Of a stretch of DNA of 64,000 nucleotides, positions 1 through 13,400 are shown piece by piece (positions within the stretch are counted from its first letter, which is position 1; the number at the start of each line of letters is the position of its first letter). Origin of the DNA: Albula goreensis (taxonomy: Eukaryota; Chordata; Actinopteri; Albuliformes; Albulidae). The translations under genes were made by a program, and so were the position numbers. The notes beneath the pieces were generated by a model. The model saw only the letters and a list, made by a program, of their open reading frames with translations. It did no database searches and was not told where the DNA came from. The stretch is from NCBI GenBank assembly GCA_022829145.1, contig CM040748.1, positions 4,048,501-4,112,500 of the forward strand, in the 5' to 3' direction.

Positions 1-1146
1 GGAGCCTGTGAAAACATGACTGAGATCATTGATTTCTTTTATTACAGAGATAAAAGAGGAATACACTCCCAATATTTTGTCCCATCTCTCCCTTTTGATA
101 CCCAGTTGCCACAACTACAGACAAAAATAACAAGATAAATATAATATATAATAAAAAGAATAACACAAGCTTCTGACAATTTATGAGGACAGCTTCTTCT
201 GGAAGTCCTCTGTGAAAATAATAAATCCCCCCCCCCAGCACATTGTAATGGTGTATGTGCTGTTATTTGCTGCTTTATATGTAAGAGTGAAGCTGATGAC
301 CATTCTGTACTAAATGTTGGAAAATGTTCAGCTGAAGCACATTAAAATAATTGGACATATTTCCAGTATGTGAGACACTGTAAGCCTCACATTCTGCAAA
401 AAAAAACCTTCATGTCTAATTAGACTTTTTCTCACATTTCGTAGTGCTCAGTAGCCCGCATAGTAAATTGCAGCTTCAGCAAAATGCTGCAATGTCTTCC
501 ATTAATTCAGAATTGTGCAGGATGGCATGTGTTTTTCAATAGTCCCATTCTCATTGTGTTTGAATAAAGTATTGATAAATATAATCCCTGTGCCTCCTTA
601 TCCCCTATCAGAGCCTTCAGACTGTCTCTGCTTCTTGCTGCTGCTGACAGTAACCACAGCAACAGGTTATAGGCCTAGCAAGTGATTTATAACATTTGTA
701 ACAATCGTAGCTAATGATAAATCTGGGAATGAGCGTATTTTTGTATATGGAAAACTTCTTACCCACAGCAGGTTTCATTCAGCTACATACACATTTTTTG
801 GCAAGAGGTGTAGTGTTTCTTATGGTAACATTAAAATGAATTAGCATTTGTTACATGTCCAGCTGCAGCTCTTCACAAAGCCAGTTAATCTGTGAATACA
901 TCATTTTATCTGGTGAATCTTTTAGTTTTCTTAAGTATAACATGTATACAAATATAATTTAAATATAACATCTAGCAAGCTATGTGGTTAGGCTACAGGC
1001 TATGTTCCAGCATTTTCTTTTTAGCATTGTATGTGAATATCTTATTAAATGTTCATTTGAAATGGACAGATGGTATCAAACCAAAGTTTTTTATCTTTGG
1101 CATGTGGCCCTAGTGTTGAGCAGGGTAATGCACTCCAGTGAGAGGA
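1..1146. other. AT-rich unique DNA, no gene seen
   Basis: No recognisable coding exon, transposon or RNA gene is visible. The only simple sequence is a short C-run near 229-236. The short open frames on both strands have no recognisable motif and look like chance. Confidence 0.6.
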
Positions 1147-1241
1147 GTTATATGAATTTAATGTACTTCTTGGAGGGAAAACCCTTGGCTCGCCTACTGG
1201 GTTTTCTTTGACCTCCACCTCCTACATTAAATTCACATAAC
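1147..1241. repeat. Imperfect inverted repeat (hairpin)
   Basis: A 19-bp arm at 1147-1165 (begins GTTATATGAATT) is complementary to 1223-1241 at 18 of 19 positions. The loop is 57 bp. Weak complementarity continues inside the arms, where TTGGAGGG near 1171-1178 faces ACCTCCACC near 1211-1219. The structure could be a small foldback element or the palindromic core of an old MITE. I see no target-site duplication and cannot assign a family. Confidence 0.6.
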
Positions 1242-3440
1242 CATACACCTTGTCATGCTTTATACCCCTTAGCCTACATGTTAATGACTTTGAGGTCTAT
1301 TCTTAATTATGTATGCTTTTAATTTCGTATTCAGAATCATTTCTTATACCCAGATTTATTAGAAATGGTCCCACTTGAAGAGTGAAAATATTAAATATAA
1401 TAAAGGCCTGCCATGTTTGATCCACATTTCTTCCTTTGCTTACCCACAGATAAAAAATAAGTGATTTTATCAGTGACTGCTTTCATTCATAAATCAAATC
1501 CAACACAGTTTTACAACCTAACGAATCGGTATTACTGCTGTAAATTAATTTAAATTAATCGAAGAACATGGTGTTCCGCATGAAAACAATCCAGGTATGT
1601 GACAACTGTGCAAAAAGAATAATGTAGTGTTGATCCAAGGGAGTTTAGAGTCCTGGCACTCTGTTACAGTAGCTGGTCTGTTTAGGGTACGATGCCAGTG
1701 ACATTAATTATCCACTGGAACAAAACAATGTTGCTCACTCAATTGTTTTGAAATCTTGTGTCTATTTATTCCACCATTTTGTACACAGTTGTCACAGGAG
1801 GCTCAGGCAGACACTCTCCAGTCATGCAAATAAGGAAACCTTATCCATAACACAGCATCCATGCTACTCACCACTATCTAAACATTAGGGTTGGGTACAT
1901 TCTGATTTTAATCACATACATGTTACACAATATTTGTGAGACAGATGCACTGATGAACTTGAGCCCCTCCACGGCACATTCAAGTAGGCAGAACCACGTA
2001 GTGCTGAAGACACCCTCTAAATAAAACAATATTATCTTCCACAGCTCGTCTCTAAGGTCTTATATCCCCCACGGAGGCATTATAGATGCAGTCACAGCAC
2101 ACAACTCAAAGACTGAATATGAACTATTCATGAGGCCCACAAAAGGAGCGCTAACAAGGTGGTAATTAATGTAGTGCAGAGAGCTACTGTTGTGCAGTAC
2201 TGTCTTTTATCATGACGTGCCACAAGTATCAGTAAAGTGCTGTCCTGATGTCTGTATCTACTGTCACTTAAACCAGCTGTCATGAAGGCAATTCTGTGAT
2301 GCTGAAGTCATACTGACCCTGGGGGTCATTTTACCAGCTTTAGGCGTAATCTCAGAAGATTCATTGTGTTATGGGGTTTACATTGCAGCTGTTGGGAGAT
2401 GTGATCCTAAAAGTGATTCAGTATTAGAGAAGTGTATGATGTATGGTTGAAAAGATCAAACTCAGATAAAATTGTAACAGTTCAATATTGTCTTGTAGAT
2501 TGAGACCAAGACATTAGGACAGTAATTGTACAGGCAGTTGTATTTGTGAACGATAGACATTTGTCGGGCTTTATCACATAATCATGGATCATGTGTATTA
2601 CTGAAATAGTAAGACTGTAAGACACACTAACATTCATATGTGTTTACATGTTGACATGATTGTATTGAAGGACACTGTTCACATACCTACACGCAAATCT
2701 TCCTTAATGTTTGAGAGCACCTACATGGAGCAAGCATGCCCAATATCTGTCTTTCACTTCAATAAATTTTAACAAATGAGGTTAAACTGAATGCAATATA
2801 TTGACACATTACTGTGTAGAGTTGATGTGTATAACAGAAACAGATTTGGTGTCCTAAAAGCACCCTCATGGTAGCGGATGCTTCTGATGATAGACATAGT
2901 CTGACAGTCGGGCCGTTTGCCCAGACTGACACATGGTAACCCTGCAGGATGGTCATTAAGTGCGCGCGGCACAGTCAGATAAAGTCTTTACCTTAATGCC
3001 AGTGCACAGGTGTGTACAGAGGCCTACCGGTGAGGTGAGGTGGAAGTACCTGTCCTTCCTTCATCATTGCAATGTTACACAGCACTGCACCTTGACTGGA
3101 TGGTGCCTTTGGACACTGTTGTGCTGTGCTAAATCTCCCCCTCAGGTATCCCTGTAACAAAGCGCTGAGATGTATTGCTCAAGGAGACAACAAAGAAGCA
3201 CAAGACGACAGAAAGGGCAGTCAGCGGTCACAGATCAAATGACTGAGAAGCAAGATATGATTTAAAATATGAATGTCAATTTGAATGGATATTTTGATAA
3301 CTCTTTAGATTAGGTAATGAAAAAATAGCCTATAATCACATTAATGTGTCGTTTATAATCACTTGTAACCTGTTTATTCATCATTATATATGATTTACCC
3401 ATGTGTTAGTTAACATTAGTAATTTAATACCCATGTATAT
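1242..3440. other. AT-rich unique DNA, no gene seen
   Basis: No coding, RNA or transposon signature was recognised. Short frames around 2759-3157 overlap on both strands and have no motif. Confidence 0.5.
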
Positions 3441-3735
3441 GGAGGAAAGGAGGGGAGGAAACGAGTTGAATCGAATATTGGAACAGCTAACATTATCAAA
3501 GTAATGAAGTGACACTGTCTCAAAATATTCAGTGGGATGGTCTTTTAATCTGAGACACAATGATGTCACGCAGAAAGGTGAAAAGACTCTTGGTATGTAT
3601 CCTCCGTTTGGAGGAAACTTGCACTTTGGAACAGTGGAGGAAAGGAGGACATATAATCAACTTCCGACGGAGGAAAGGAGGGGAGGAAAGGAGGAAAGGA
3701 GGAGACGAAATTGAGTATTGGAACGCAGCCACTGT
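3441..3735. repeat. Duplicated purine-rich block, probable old MITE
   Basis: Two related segments lie 228 bp apart. They share 21 identical purines beginning GGAGGAAAGGAGG at 3441 and 3669, and both end in a TATTGGAAC-like stretch (near 3477-3485 and 3716-3724). The second copy carries an extra GGAGGAAAGGAGGAGA-like expansion, giving an uninterrupted 37-nt purine run at 3669-3705. A third short copy sits near 3636-3650. The right side ends in TGGAACGCAGCCACTG, which resembles the termini of purine-rich hAT-like MITEs in fish (from general knowledge). A matching left terminus is not visible, so the family and limits are uncertain. Confidence 0.5.
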
Positions 3736-6200
3736 CTGTGGTTGAGACAGGTTGATCTTGGTAACCACTATTGCCTGACTTCCTGGTGTCTGTGCCAGGT
3801 CAAAGGTCACCTGGAAGGCCTATCTGAGCGCTGGATCAGTGATCAGTTGTAGTTACAAAGTCAAACTGGCCTCAAAACACAGACAGTGTAATTAATAATG
3901 TTCAACAACACAGCAGCAAATCATATACATTGATTAATAAACAGATTACTAATGATTATAAACTGCTTATTGTGTTTATAAATGGGTCTTTGCATTTCCC
4001 AAACCAAAGTGTGACCAATATTTTTGTCATCTTGGAATATGATAGACAAAACTAAATTATTTGAAAGTTGAGTTTTTTATACACTGTGCAATTTGGATTT
4101 CCCTTGTTCTCAAAAAGATTGTTTTACTGGGTAGGGTTTAAAGTGTCCTGGTTATGTAACAAGAATGACTTGCAAATAAAAAAGTTACTTCAATTTATTT
4201 GACTAGTTTTTAACTCCCACCAGATTTGTTCTGTGCCCTGTTGTTTCCTCTTTTAGCCTGGCATGTTTTGAAGTGTAGCACTTGCTAGGAATAGCCTAGC
4301 AAGCATACCACCTCACTGAATTATTCTATTACTGAATAACTTCAAAGCTTATTTGATAATTTGATTTGTTGACTTCTCAAACAAAGAGATTGGGTATGAG
4401 ATCTTTATTCTGGTCACAGTAGCACTCCTTTGGTGGTGCATGACAGCGTCTAATTAGCGTTTTTTTTTTATTATTATCACATGTGGTTGTATCACCTTTT
4501 TTATGAGGGATGTAAAAAATGTTATATGGTAACAATATGTATATTGATAATATAACATGTGGCATGTTGATTGTATGAAAAGTATAAAGGGTAGCTTCAA
4601 TTAGAATTGTGGTTCTTTTGCGACAGGGATAGAAGACACAGATACCTAAACAAAATTACCATTGGATTTACAAGGCTCTCTCAATGTGTCAAAGTTGTAG
4701 GCAAAAATAACATTGCTAATTGTAAAGCCATAGTTGGTCTATGAATGATGGATGTGTTTTTTTGTGTTCCTATATATGTATTGGATTCTCATGCAAAAAA
4801 GAAAGAGCTGTAAAGTGAATAAACTCCAGAGCTCGGGGCCTTAAGTCAGTCAGACATATAGCCGTAGTTTTGACCATGACAGAGACATTGGCAACAAATC
4901 AAAAGTTCAAGCGACAGACTCTGACAATGTTTTGATTTTCATCCACCTGAGTGAAATAAATTCAGTGGTGCACTCTGTGAATCTGTTCCATAAAATCCCA
5001 TCTCTTGCTTTGCCCTAAAGTCTTCAGCTCTCTCAGCTGCTGCACCTCTGCTGAACCGCTGGCTGTTTGTGCTGATTGCATCGAACTCAGGGTGCTCTGT
5101 CATGTGCCTGTGGATGTCATGCCGTCTTTTCATCACATGTATGCTCCTGACGGATACCAGCACTTATGAATTTTTATTTTCTCTTGTGTGTGGTGTCTGT
5201 AAATTTTATGACTTTTTTTTTTTTTTTGCCTTTTGAGGATTTGGACTGTTGTGAACATTCTCCATCTGTAGGGAGGTTACTTCACTGAGTGGAACTCACG
5301 CTAATTATTTTGGTCAGTTGCATAACTAGCCACGTAGCATAAATAATTTAGTGTCATATTCTGACTTGGTTGATGATGATGCATGTACGGTTTCTGGTGT
5401 GGAATGATTCAAGCACTCTTCATCGGCATATGCATAATCCTTGGATTAGATTATCTGTATGAAAAACAGCACTTGAGGATATGGTTTATGTAAAACATGT
5501 ATGTCATTTCTGTATTCCAGAACTTTACGCATCATGTCCATTCACATACGTTGCTTTGCCCTTAAACTGTAATCTTTGTAATGACTCTTTCATCATAAAA
5601 AGTGCATTGGCACTCACTTTTACAATTAGGCAAAGCTTTTCACCACATAAGTCACAATGGAAGACTCAGTTTAAGCCTAAGGTCAAGACATTGGTTGGAG
5701 TCGAGACCAATGACAATAAGACAAGTAAAATCGAACAGCACCAAGACCAATGTGTCAAGCTGCTTTAATCCTTTTTTTCTGTTATGAATCGGGAAAACAC
5801 TTCCTTCACACCAGCCAAAAGCCAACATGTGAGGCTTGGGCCCGCCATACCAAACCTCTGGGTTGTCTAGTTTAAAATTGGGTCTATTGACTGCACTCAT
5901 TTGCCAGTCAGGGCACCCAGCCACATTTACCGTACCTACCAGAACAGACAACATTCAGACAGACCTCAACATGCAGGCCAGTGAATGAACTAAACATACA
6001 GATTCTGCACAAAACTCCATTTTTACAGCACTCTGCCCTCTCAAGCAGAATGGATGCCGATCTCCATAATGAATAGCTTGTTGGTGTGTATCTTTATAAA
6101 TGTCATAAGTGCTTGCATCAAAGACATTAATATATTCAATAACTATAAGCCATAAAGGCTCCGCTCCTCTTCCTTGACTGATTATGCCTTTTCATTCCAA
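3736..6200. other. AT-rich unique DNA, no gene seen
   Basis: This stretch has scattered T-runs (near 4459-4468 and 5213-5227) and short frames of 60-100 codons on both strands. None carries a recognisable domain or a plausible splice-site pair. I see nothing to annotate. Confidence 0.5.
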
Positions 6201-6415
6201 TTTACATTTATGCATTTCGCAGACGCTCTTATCTGGAGTGATTTACACGGCTTAATTTTGTGCACATAATCCATTTATGCAGCAGGATATGTACTGCATT
6301 AATGCTGCTTAATTCTGGTACTTTTGCTCAAGGGTACAACAGCGGTGTCCCACCTGGGAACACGGTCTTGCAACATTTTCAGCTGCGAGCCCAGTTCCCA
6401 AACTGCTATACCAAA
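6201..6415 (-). mobile_element. tRNA-derived SINE with L2-type 3' tail (degraded)
   Basis: The left edge reads TTTATGCATTTCGCAGACGC, then TCTTATCTGGAGTGATTTACA. This is the reverse complement of an L2/UnaL2-type 3' tail. The body continues with TTGCTCAAGGGTACAACAGC and a degraded tRNA-like part near 6360-6410 (AGCCCAGTTCCCAAACTGC). The SINE therefore lies on the minus strand with its tail at 6201. The same tail type ends the LINE at 52013-52066 in this window, as expected when a LINE mobilises a SINE through a shared tail. The promoter boxes are too decayed to mark with certainty. Confidence 0.75.
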
Positions 6416-6785
6416 CTAACCTCGCTAATCCCAGGCAGGAGAACTTTAGTGATGCTCAGTATGACAGCAGGAGCACAGGTAGTCAGACCTTATTTTAAAA
6501 AAAAGGTACAACTTCAACTCTTCTGTTAGAGCACCAGGTGTGTTGCATTCACCACAAAACTGCAGTGCACAGGATTCTTCTTAAACCAGCGCTGGAGGAG
6601 GAAGAGGATGAAAATAAAAATTGAGTTCAATATGCAAAACATGAGCATTTAATTTATAACACTTTTAATGGAAAACACCCTCAAAGCACTACATATGAGT
6701 TCATTAAAGTAAAAACAAATTATACAGACAAAAAAAAAACATCACAAAACACAAGCAGCAGGCTATTTGTGTGGGTTTTTTTGGT
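6416..6785. other. Unique DNA with A-runs
   Basis: This is A-rich sequence with homopolymer runs near 6496-6506 and 6731-6739. It shows no gene or clear repeat family. Confidence 0.5.
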
Positions 6786-7225
6786 AGAATGTATTCCTAA
6801 AGATGAACCTTTTTAGACCTGATCCCAAAGGAACCCAGAGTCTGGTGCTATGGGGTGAGGAGTATTGAGGAGTGCATTTCAGAGGCTGGAGAAGGTGGAG
6901 CTGAAAGCTTCATCTCCCTCAGAGCGGACCCTGGTCTTTGGGCTGTGGTACAGCAGGTGATCCCTGACCTAAGGTAGCGATAAGGGGCTGCGTGGTGCGA
7001 GCAGCTCCCTGAGGTATGGAAGGACATCATCATGGATGCTGTGAAATGTCAGTAAGAGGATTTTAAATTCAGACCCGTACAAGGTGGGGAGCCATGAGGC
7101 CATGAGGAACACATAAAGGTGGTGCGGTGCTGTGACTGCACTCTGGTCAGGTCATTAGCAGCACCTGCTTTCAATGTCCCAGAGTTTTTTAGGAAAACCA
7201 TGTTGCATTAGTCCAACCTTGGAAG
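6786..7225. repeat. Old interspersed repeat of a widespread teleost type
   Basis: The wording of this stretch resembles a dispersed fish repeat known by its order of phrases: CAGAGGCTGGAG, GGAGCTGAAAGC, GAGCAGCTCCCTGAGGTATG, then GATTTTAAATTCAGACC, GGGGAGCCATGAGG and finally GCATTAGTCCAACCTTGG. It is diverged and indel-ridden. I recall the family from sequence texture but cannot name it. It has no intact frame, and the 61-codon minus-strand frame inside it is probably a by-product. Confidence 0.5.
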
Positions 7226-9720
7226 CACAAAAAAACTGTGGAAATATACTGTATATTCTCCTGTTTTGTTGAAGACGCAAAGTTCACCAAATCAGAACAA
7301 CCAAATGAGTGCGAGTGTGACCAGAGGAAGACTTTCATCTACAGTCTCTTTGTTTGAAATGTCCAAACAACAAAGAAAATTAGCACGGAAGCTTTGAAGT
7401 CATGCAATAATTTAATTATTCTGTGAACTGCAACACCTGGCGGTAATGAAAATTCAGGTCACCATACAAATTCAGCTACCAATATATTTTCCTTTCTGAT
7501 TTTTTCTATCTTGCCCCCTCCATAAAGTAGACAGGTTTAGAACGGTTTGCATTTTTCTTTAGAATAGAAAAAAAATGTAGTGTTCTGGAATGGAATGCTC
7601 CAACATTGTTCTACTCTGCATTTATTTATTTATTTTTTCCAGTAGTTGTTTTTCCTTCAGTGCAGAGCATGCACATTGGGGTGGCCAACATGAGGAAACA
7701 CTCTGAATGTGTCATTAATTCTTGATGGTCCCCCAGACTGGTGTCTGTCTGCCGTTATTAAACCAGGTTCATCAAAGAGGCTCTCATGTCTCCAGAGCAT
7801 AGTTTCTTACTTTGTTGAATTTTTTTTTTCTTTTTGGTTTTTGATAAAAAATGCATGCTTTTTCACTGTGCTGGTGCTCACTTTTCTCTTGTCCTTAAGT
7901 TCTCCAGCTGCAGCCCTTGAATTATAGATCCATATTTCATATCTGGTCTTTACTCTAGAGTGACCCCCCGATCTCAGATTCTAAGAATTATTATTTCTAT
8001 TTTTTATTTCAGATCTGGATCTACCTGCCCCATCCATCTGCTGTTTTATCCACCATCTTGGCGGACTAATTTGCAGTACTTGCTGGAAAAGTTGAACAAG
8101 GAGATAACAAATATCATGTAAGGTAGAACTAGTATTACTCAAACTTCTACTACTTGAAATAGTCTTACTTAAAATACGGATATCTTTCATATGACAACTC
8201 GATAATTCAATTAATAGATAATGCATGAAATTTCCATTACACTATTTGTCCACGGTTATCAGAATGAGAAATTCATCAGCCAATCAAATTTTAATCACCA
8301 GGGCAACAGAAGTTAATGCGCCTTGCTGTAAAGTCAAGTCTATGAAATCACCACAACGCTAAAATTCTGACGTTAGATGATAGAAATTCCTCCAGATTTA
8401 TGTTTTTCCCTCAGATATATGATCTGATAAAGCCAAAGTAAGCCATGCAGTGCCTTTACTTTTGAACTTTTAACAGAAGTCCTAGAGCTAAAATCTACCT
8501 TCTTTACTTAGGCTCAGTTCTGCCCAAAGCACAGCACTCTCTGAGAGTCACGTCCCTCTCTCTGCTGATTGCTCTACAAACAGACCAGCGCCTCAGCAAT
8601 ATTATCCGTGTTAGCTTATGAATGTAACTGCCTTTCTGCAAAGAGGAGGCTCTTCAGGTGACTGTGTAAACACCCACTGGTCTGGTCATTGCCTCTGTGC
8701 TTCCAGACTGGGTTTGTTTAATTCCTCCCAATTTTGCCATTCACCACACACTGTATAATGTAAACAAAAAAGATTTCCATCAAGATTTGAATTTCATATC
8801 ATTGTTGCAGTCTGCTTTGTCCTTTCCTATTGAGATGCCTGAACCCTCACATCCATAGCTGAAAAGATACCTACATCCACCCCCCCATGCATGCTGATTG
8901 TATGTGACCCAGAGACAGTTTACAACTTTACAATGGAAGAAGTTCACATCTCACCCGTGGTTTGTTCAGTGTGAGGAGATGCGTTCGGATAGCTCTGAAT
9001 GTGGCCTTGAGATCAGCTCTGGGGAGCTGCGTGGGCAGCGTGACACTGCATGTCAAGACAAGCGGCAGGTACTGACTGGCGTAAGCGGGGACCGTTTCTG
9101 TATTGCTTACTGTTACCCAGCGGGTTCGTTAGCTTGAAGGCTGTGCCAGCTCTGGTTGTATCACAGCGAAGCATCTGTTGTTGTTGGTAGATAGCTTTGC
9201 GATCACCTGGGGCTAGGTTACAAGCAGTGCAGCAATGAAGCTTGGCTGACAATATTAACATTACCGTTGAGCCCTGTCAAGGCTTTCTAGTTCTGTACTT
9301 TTGGTACTTACCTTTGTTATCTTTGTATCTGCACCCTAATGCAAGTAAACATGTCCTCTATTTCATATTTTTCTCTAATCTCACAATTTTGAGGATTATA
9401 TTTTGGAAGATTAGCAGGAAGACTGTGTACCTAGTGCAGCAGGTTATAGGTACCTGAATATCTGCAGAAATTCCCCTTGTGTGGTGAAACAGGGACTACA
9501 GGTTGAGTCCCTCTTTCCATTCCATGGGGATACTGTACCCAGTGATGCTTCACCAGAGGGAATCAGCAGCAGCAGCGCCAGCATTCGATCAGGTGACCAG
9601 CACTGCCTTAAGAGCCGCTAGTGGCACAGCTGGCCTGTCCATCACAGGGTAAATATAAGTTTACACTGGTGTCTTCTCTCAATAATCGCTCTTATGATCA
9701 GGGGTGTCACCAGGCCCCAT
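7226..9720. other. Unique DNA, no gene seen
   Basis: No exon or RNA gene was recognised. The overlapping opposite-strand frames around 8898-9261 lie in slightly GC-richer sequence but have no motif. A short phrase near 9634-9646 (CTGTCCATCACAGGG) also occurs at 55389-55401 and probably derives from a common dispersed fish repeat. Confidence 0.5.
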
Positions 9721-9744
9721 TTACTGGAGCACGTGCTCCAGTAA
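9721..9744. repeat. 24-bp perfect palindrome centred on CACGTG
   Basis: The half-site TTACTGGAGCAC at 9721-9732 is followed directly by its exact reverse complement at 9733-9744. The centre is the E-box CACGTG. A further copy of one arm (GTGCTCCAGT) lies at 9754-9763. It may be a cruciform-capable remnant of a foldback element or a bHLH-type binding site. Both readings are inferences. Confidence 0.7.
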
Positions 9745-10037
9745 TAATTTATTGTGCTCCAGTTAATGATCATGAAAAATAACTCGTTTTTAAAAATGTG
9801 TCATAAATTGCAAGTGTTAGGATCGGGGCCTGTGTCCCAGACGTGTTAAAAGTCTAGCAACATCCCAGCTTGTGATGCTTACTTTTGGTGTACCCCCGTA
9901 TCTATGGTGACGCACAGTTACACCAAGATGATGGTCTTGGACTGCTTTGCTATCTCACTCATTTTCAAAATTAGTTGAAAATGTACTTCAGTAAGCAAAT
10001 AAGTGTCTAATTTTTAGAGCAAAAAATGTGTAGCAGC

Positions 10038-10092
10038 ATGTATGTATGTGTGTGTGTGTATGTATGTGCATATGTATGTGTGCATGTATGTA

Positions 10093-10124
<32 letters not shown>

Positions 10125-10216
10125 TGTGTGTGTGTGTGTGTGCATGTATGTTTGTGTGTGTGTGTGTGTTGTGTGTGTGTGTGTGTGCGTGTGTGTATGT
10201 ATGTGTGTGTGTGTGA

Positions 10217-10251
<35 letters not shown>

Positions 10252-10293
10252 TGTGTGAGTGTGTGTATGTGTGTGTGTCTGTGTGTGCATGTA

Positions 10294-10330
<37 letters not shown>

Positions 10331-10365
10331 GTGTGCATGTATGTATGTGTGTGTGTGTGTGTGCA

Positions 10366-10401
<36 letters not shown>

Positions 10402-10407
10402 TGTGTG
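10038..10407. repeat. (TG)n/(TATG)n microsatellite, about 370 bp
   Basis: This is nearly pure alternating TG with interspersed ATGTATG, TTTG and GAGTGAG variants. Long His/Thr or Cys/Val open frames across it on both strands come from the repeat and are not genes. Arrays like this are length-variable and can adopt Z-DNA. Confidence 0.97.
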
Positions 10408-13400
10408 AATAGGCCAAGCATTGAACCCCAAGAATCCCCATTTGATGGCTGAAGGTCAGTCTAGCTTTGGTAGTTCACTTTCAGAGGGCGAACCGTATAC
10501 AAGCCCCACTCTGCTTACTGGTTACGGGCTTCCTAATGGAAAGCATTTTGCTCAGGCTTGTCTGAGCTTATGAAAGTGCAAGTATTTACTGAGGAATATG
10601 TCTAAATTATTAATTCACTGTGTTGGAACTTTGAGTGCTTTTAAAAATTGAACAATTACATTTTCACTCCCACTGGGAGATTTTCTTTATGTGTAGATGC
10701 TCTCCATGCAATGTTTGCAGAATGTTTTTTTTTTTTTTTTGCTGCTTTTGGGATTCAGTATGTCAGGTTGCTGTGAGTGTCAGAGAAGAGGAGCATCTTT
10801 AGATTGAGGCTTATCCATTAAATACACTGGAGAGTGACTGCAGAGTACTATAGCTACAGCTCCACTGACCCAGCTAAGCTGCGGGTCAGGGGTATCTGAA
10901 GTGAGCCAACACTATTTCCATTTCAAATTGACCTGGGGTGCCAGAATGTTAGCTAGCCTCATATTAAATAGATAGGTTGGCCCTGAGCCCAGGTAGGACA
11001 CGTAAAAGGTGTGTTTGTCTTACAGAGTACCATAGTAAGGCAAATGTTTTATCAATATTTACTCCTGGCATGATCATGTTCCATATCAATCTTTAATGGA
11101 TTATGCTAGGAAATGTAAACACGTGCCTACCTTACATTCATTCAATACTGTAATCATATTCAGTCACAACAACCTGGAATCTTTTGAAAAACAGAAAATA
11201 TATGTATTCTTTACTACCTGCTTACAAATTGTCTACAAAACTCATTTGCAAAAATGTGAGACCATTTGGAGAATGTAGCACCAAAAGGGTTAAACCCTTA
11301 AAGATGTTATAGCTCTGCCTACACTTGAGTGGTGCTTTGGACTTAATTAGTGCACTGCACTACATTCGATGGCATTATAAAACCATATGGAAAAGTAGGA
11401 GTACTCGAGTTTCACGAAAGGAGATAATTAACCACTACTGCAAAAAGCAGTGGGTCGGCTGGAGGTTTTGAGCAATGACCATCGCTGTTCTCAAGGCATG
11501 GCGAGAGCATGATCAGAAGATCAAGGCCCCTAACAGCTGATCGTTATCCCAATACCGGCTCAAGGGTCTGATGCTCAAATGTAGAAAATGCACTCATGTG
11601 CTCACTCATCTTATCAAGCTCAGCCACTCTACCCTAAGGGATATACGTTTCACAATATCTTAGAGAGATGTACGAGAGATATGAGTAAAGGGAGCAGTTT
11701 GTAGAATTTTTTTTTTTATTTGCCCCCACATTTTATTTTGATGACACAATTGAGTGTCAGTTTCTCCTCAATGTTTGCCTTGGAACATTTATAGTAATAA
11801 TAGTAAAAATGAACCCCTGTTTTGAAGAATTAAATGCAGGTACAGCTTCGTCGTTCACCAAAATGTTTTATGGGATAATTTTGCCGCTGTGTGAGTGAGT
11901 CAGAATGCAGGCATTACATCATTTCATGTCTCTGTAACACAACACTGGATAGATTCAGCTTTAGCATAATGGCCATGAATAATGCAAAAAGTACCTTGTT
12001 TGAACACAATCTTTTCATTTACGCTGATGTTTATCCATGGAAGATAGAGGTTCTTTCGTGGAAAGTACTGCTTTATGGAGCGATCAGTTCTTGAGTAGAA
12101 AAAATATATATTTTGTATGAATTATTATTTTTTTTAAATTTCCATGCAGATCTTGGCTCTGTCTGTGGTTCCTATTGCCTCCCGGTGCTCGGAAGACGTC
12201 CAGATATTGTTTAGTGATGGCCTCACCTGTGGACACCTGCTCGTGTGGCTGAGTCACAGTTTGCCCAGGTGTGTCTTGTTGCTTTAATCAGGTCTGTTAT
12301 AAAGGCACAAGCTGCTATGGAAATGAGTTGGGTTTTTTTGTTTTTTTTTTCAGCAGTTTGCTATATCAACAAGCATCAAAACATTGCAATAAATGTTAAC
12401 TGTAAAAAGATAAGCAATGTAAATGAATTTTAAAATGTAAAATGACATACAATAATTTATTGTCAAGGTAAAATAACTATAGCAATTAAAAGTATTAAAA
12501 AAACAAGTTGCATAAATTTCATTGTATATTTGGTTTGATTCACCTTTTTAACATTATCATGAACCAGTTAGCAAACGTTGAATATTCTGATATATTAATA
12601 CATCAAAGTCTTATTTAGTTTTTGTCACATTAATGTTTTTTTGCTGCCAGCACACCTTCCTCCAATACAGTTCAGAAAAGAACATTGGCTTGTAGCTGGA
12701 AAGTACCACGATAACCAATCAAAGATCAACTGTCGAGACAGTTCAGTTCCAGTAATGCAGCCAATTGCTCTTGTTTGAGTGACATGAGAGTTACTCTGGA
12801 GACTGTTCAGCCTCAACCAGCTTTCCCCAGACCTCACTGTATGATAGAGCTGGCTCCTCCGCTCTCTTGGTCCTGTCCAGGACACACGGACAGGTGGGCT
12901 TGATGTACGCTTAACAAAAGGCCCCAGGGCAGAGATTCAAAAGGCACATTTAACACATTACACTCTTCACAAACACAATCAAGCAGATCAGAGCAGTAGC
13001 ACAGATGTGATGGAAGGCTCTTTGGCATATATAGCATCATATTAGCCTATGTGTGCTTTCATGATGAGGATCCAGTGTCTGCTTCTGAGAAAAGGGATCA
13101 TTTATTTAAATTATCCAAGGCTGAAAACTACAAAGATTTCCCCATGTCCCCTGGTTCACGTTCTTGTATTACAGAAGTTATGGAGCAGATGATGAGAAGT
13201 TCATTTTCAAACAAGTTCTGTGAGTTTCTACATCACCACTGTCTGCCTCTGCCTTTCAAATATAATCAGGAAGCAAGTCTGGCTTTGAGTGGGCCATTGA
13301 TACGTAACAGCGTGTTATTTTGAGTAAGGGGAATCTCAATCACTGCATCCTCACTACAATCTGACACATTCAGTGTCTCGCATAACGTGTTATTTCAGCT

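Noticed and set aside
10007-10452. Open frames of 135-147 codons rich in His/Thr or Cys/Val
   Set aside because: They are translations of the TG/CA microsatellite in several frames and on both strands.
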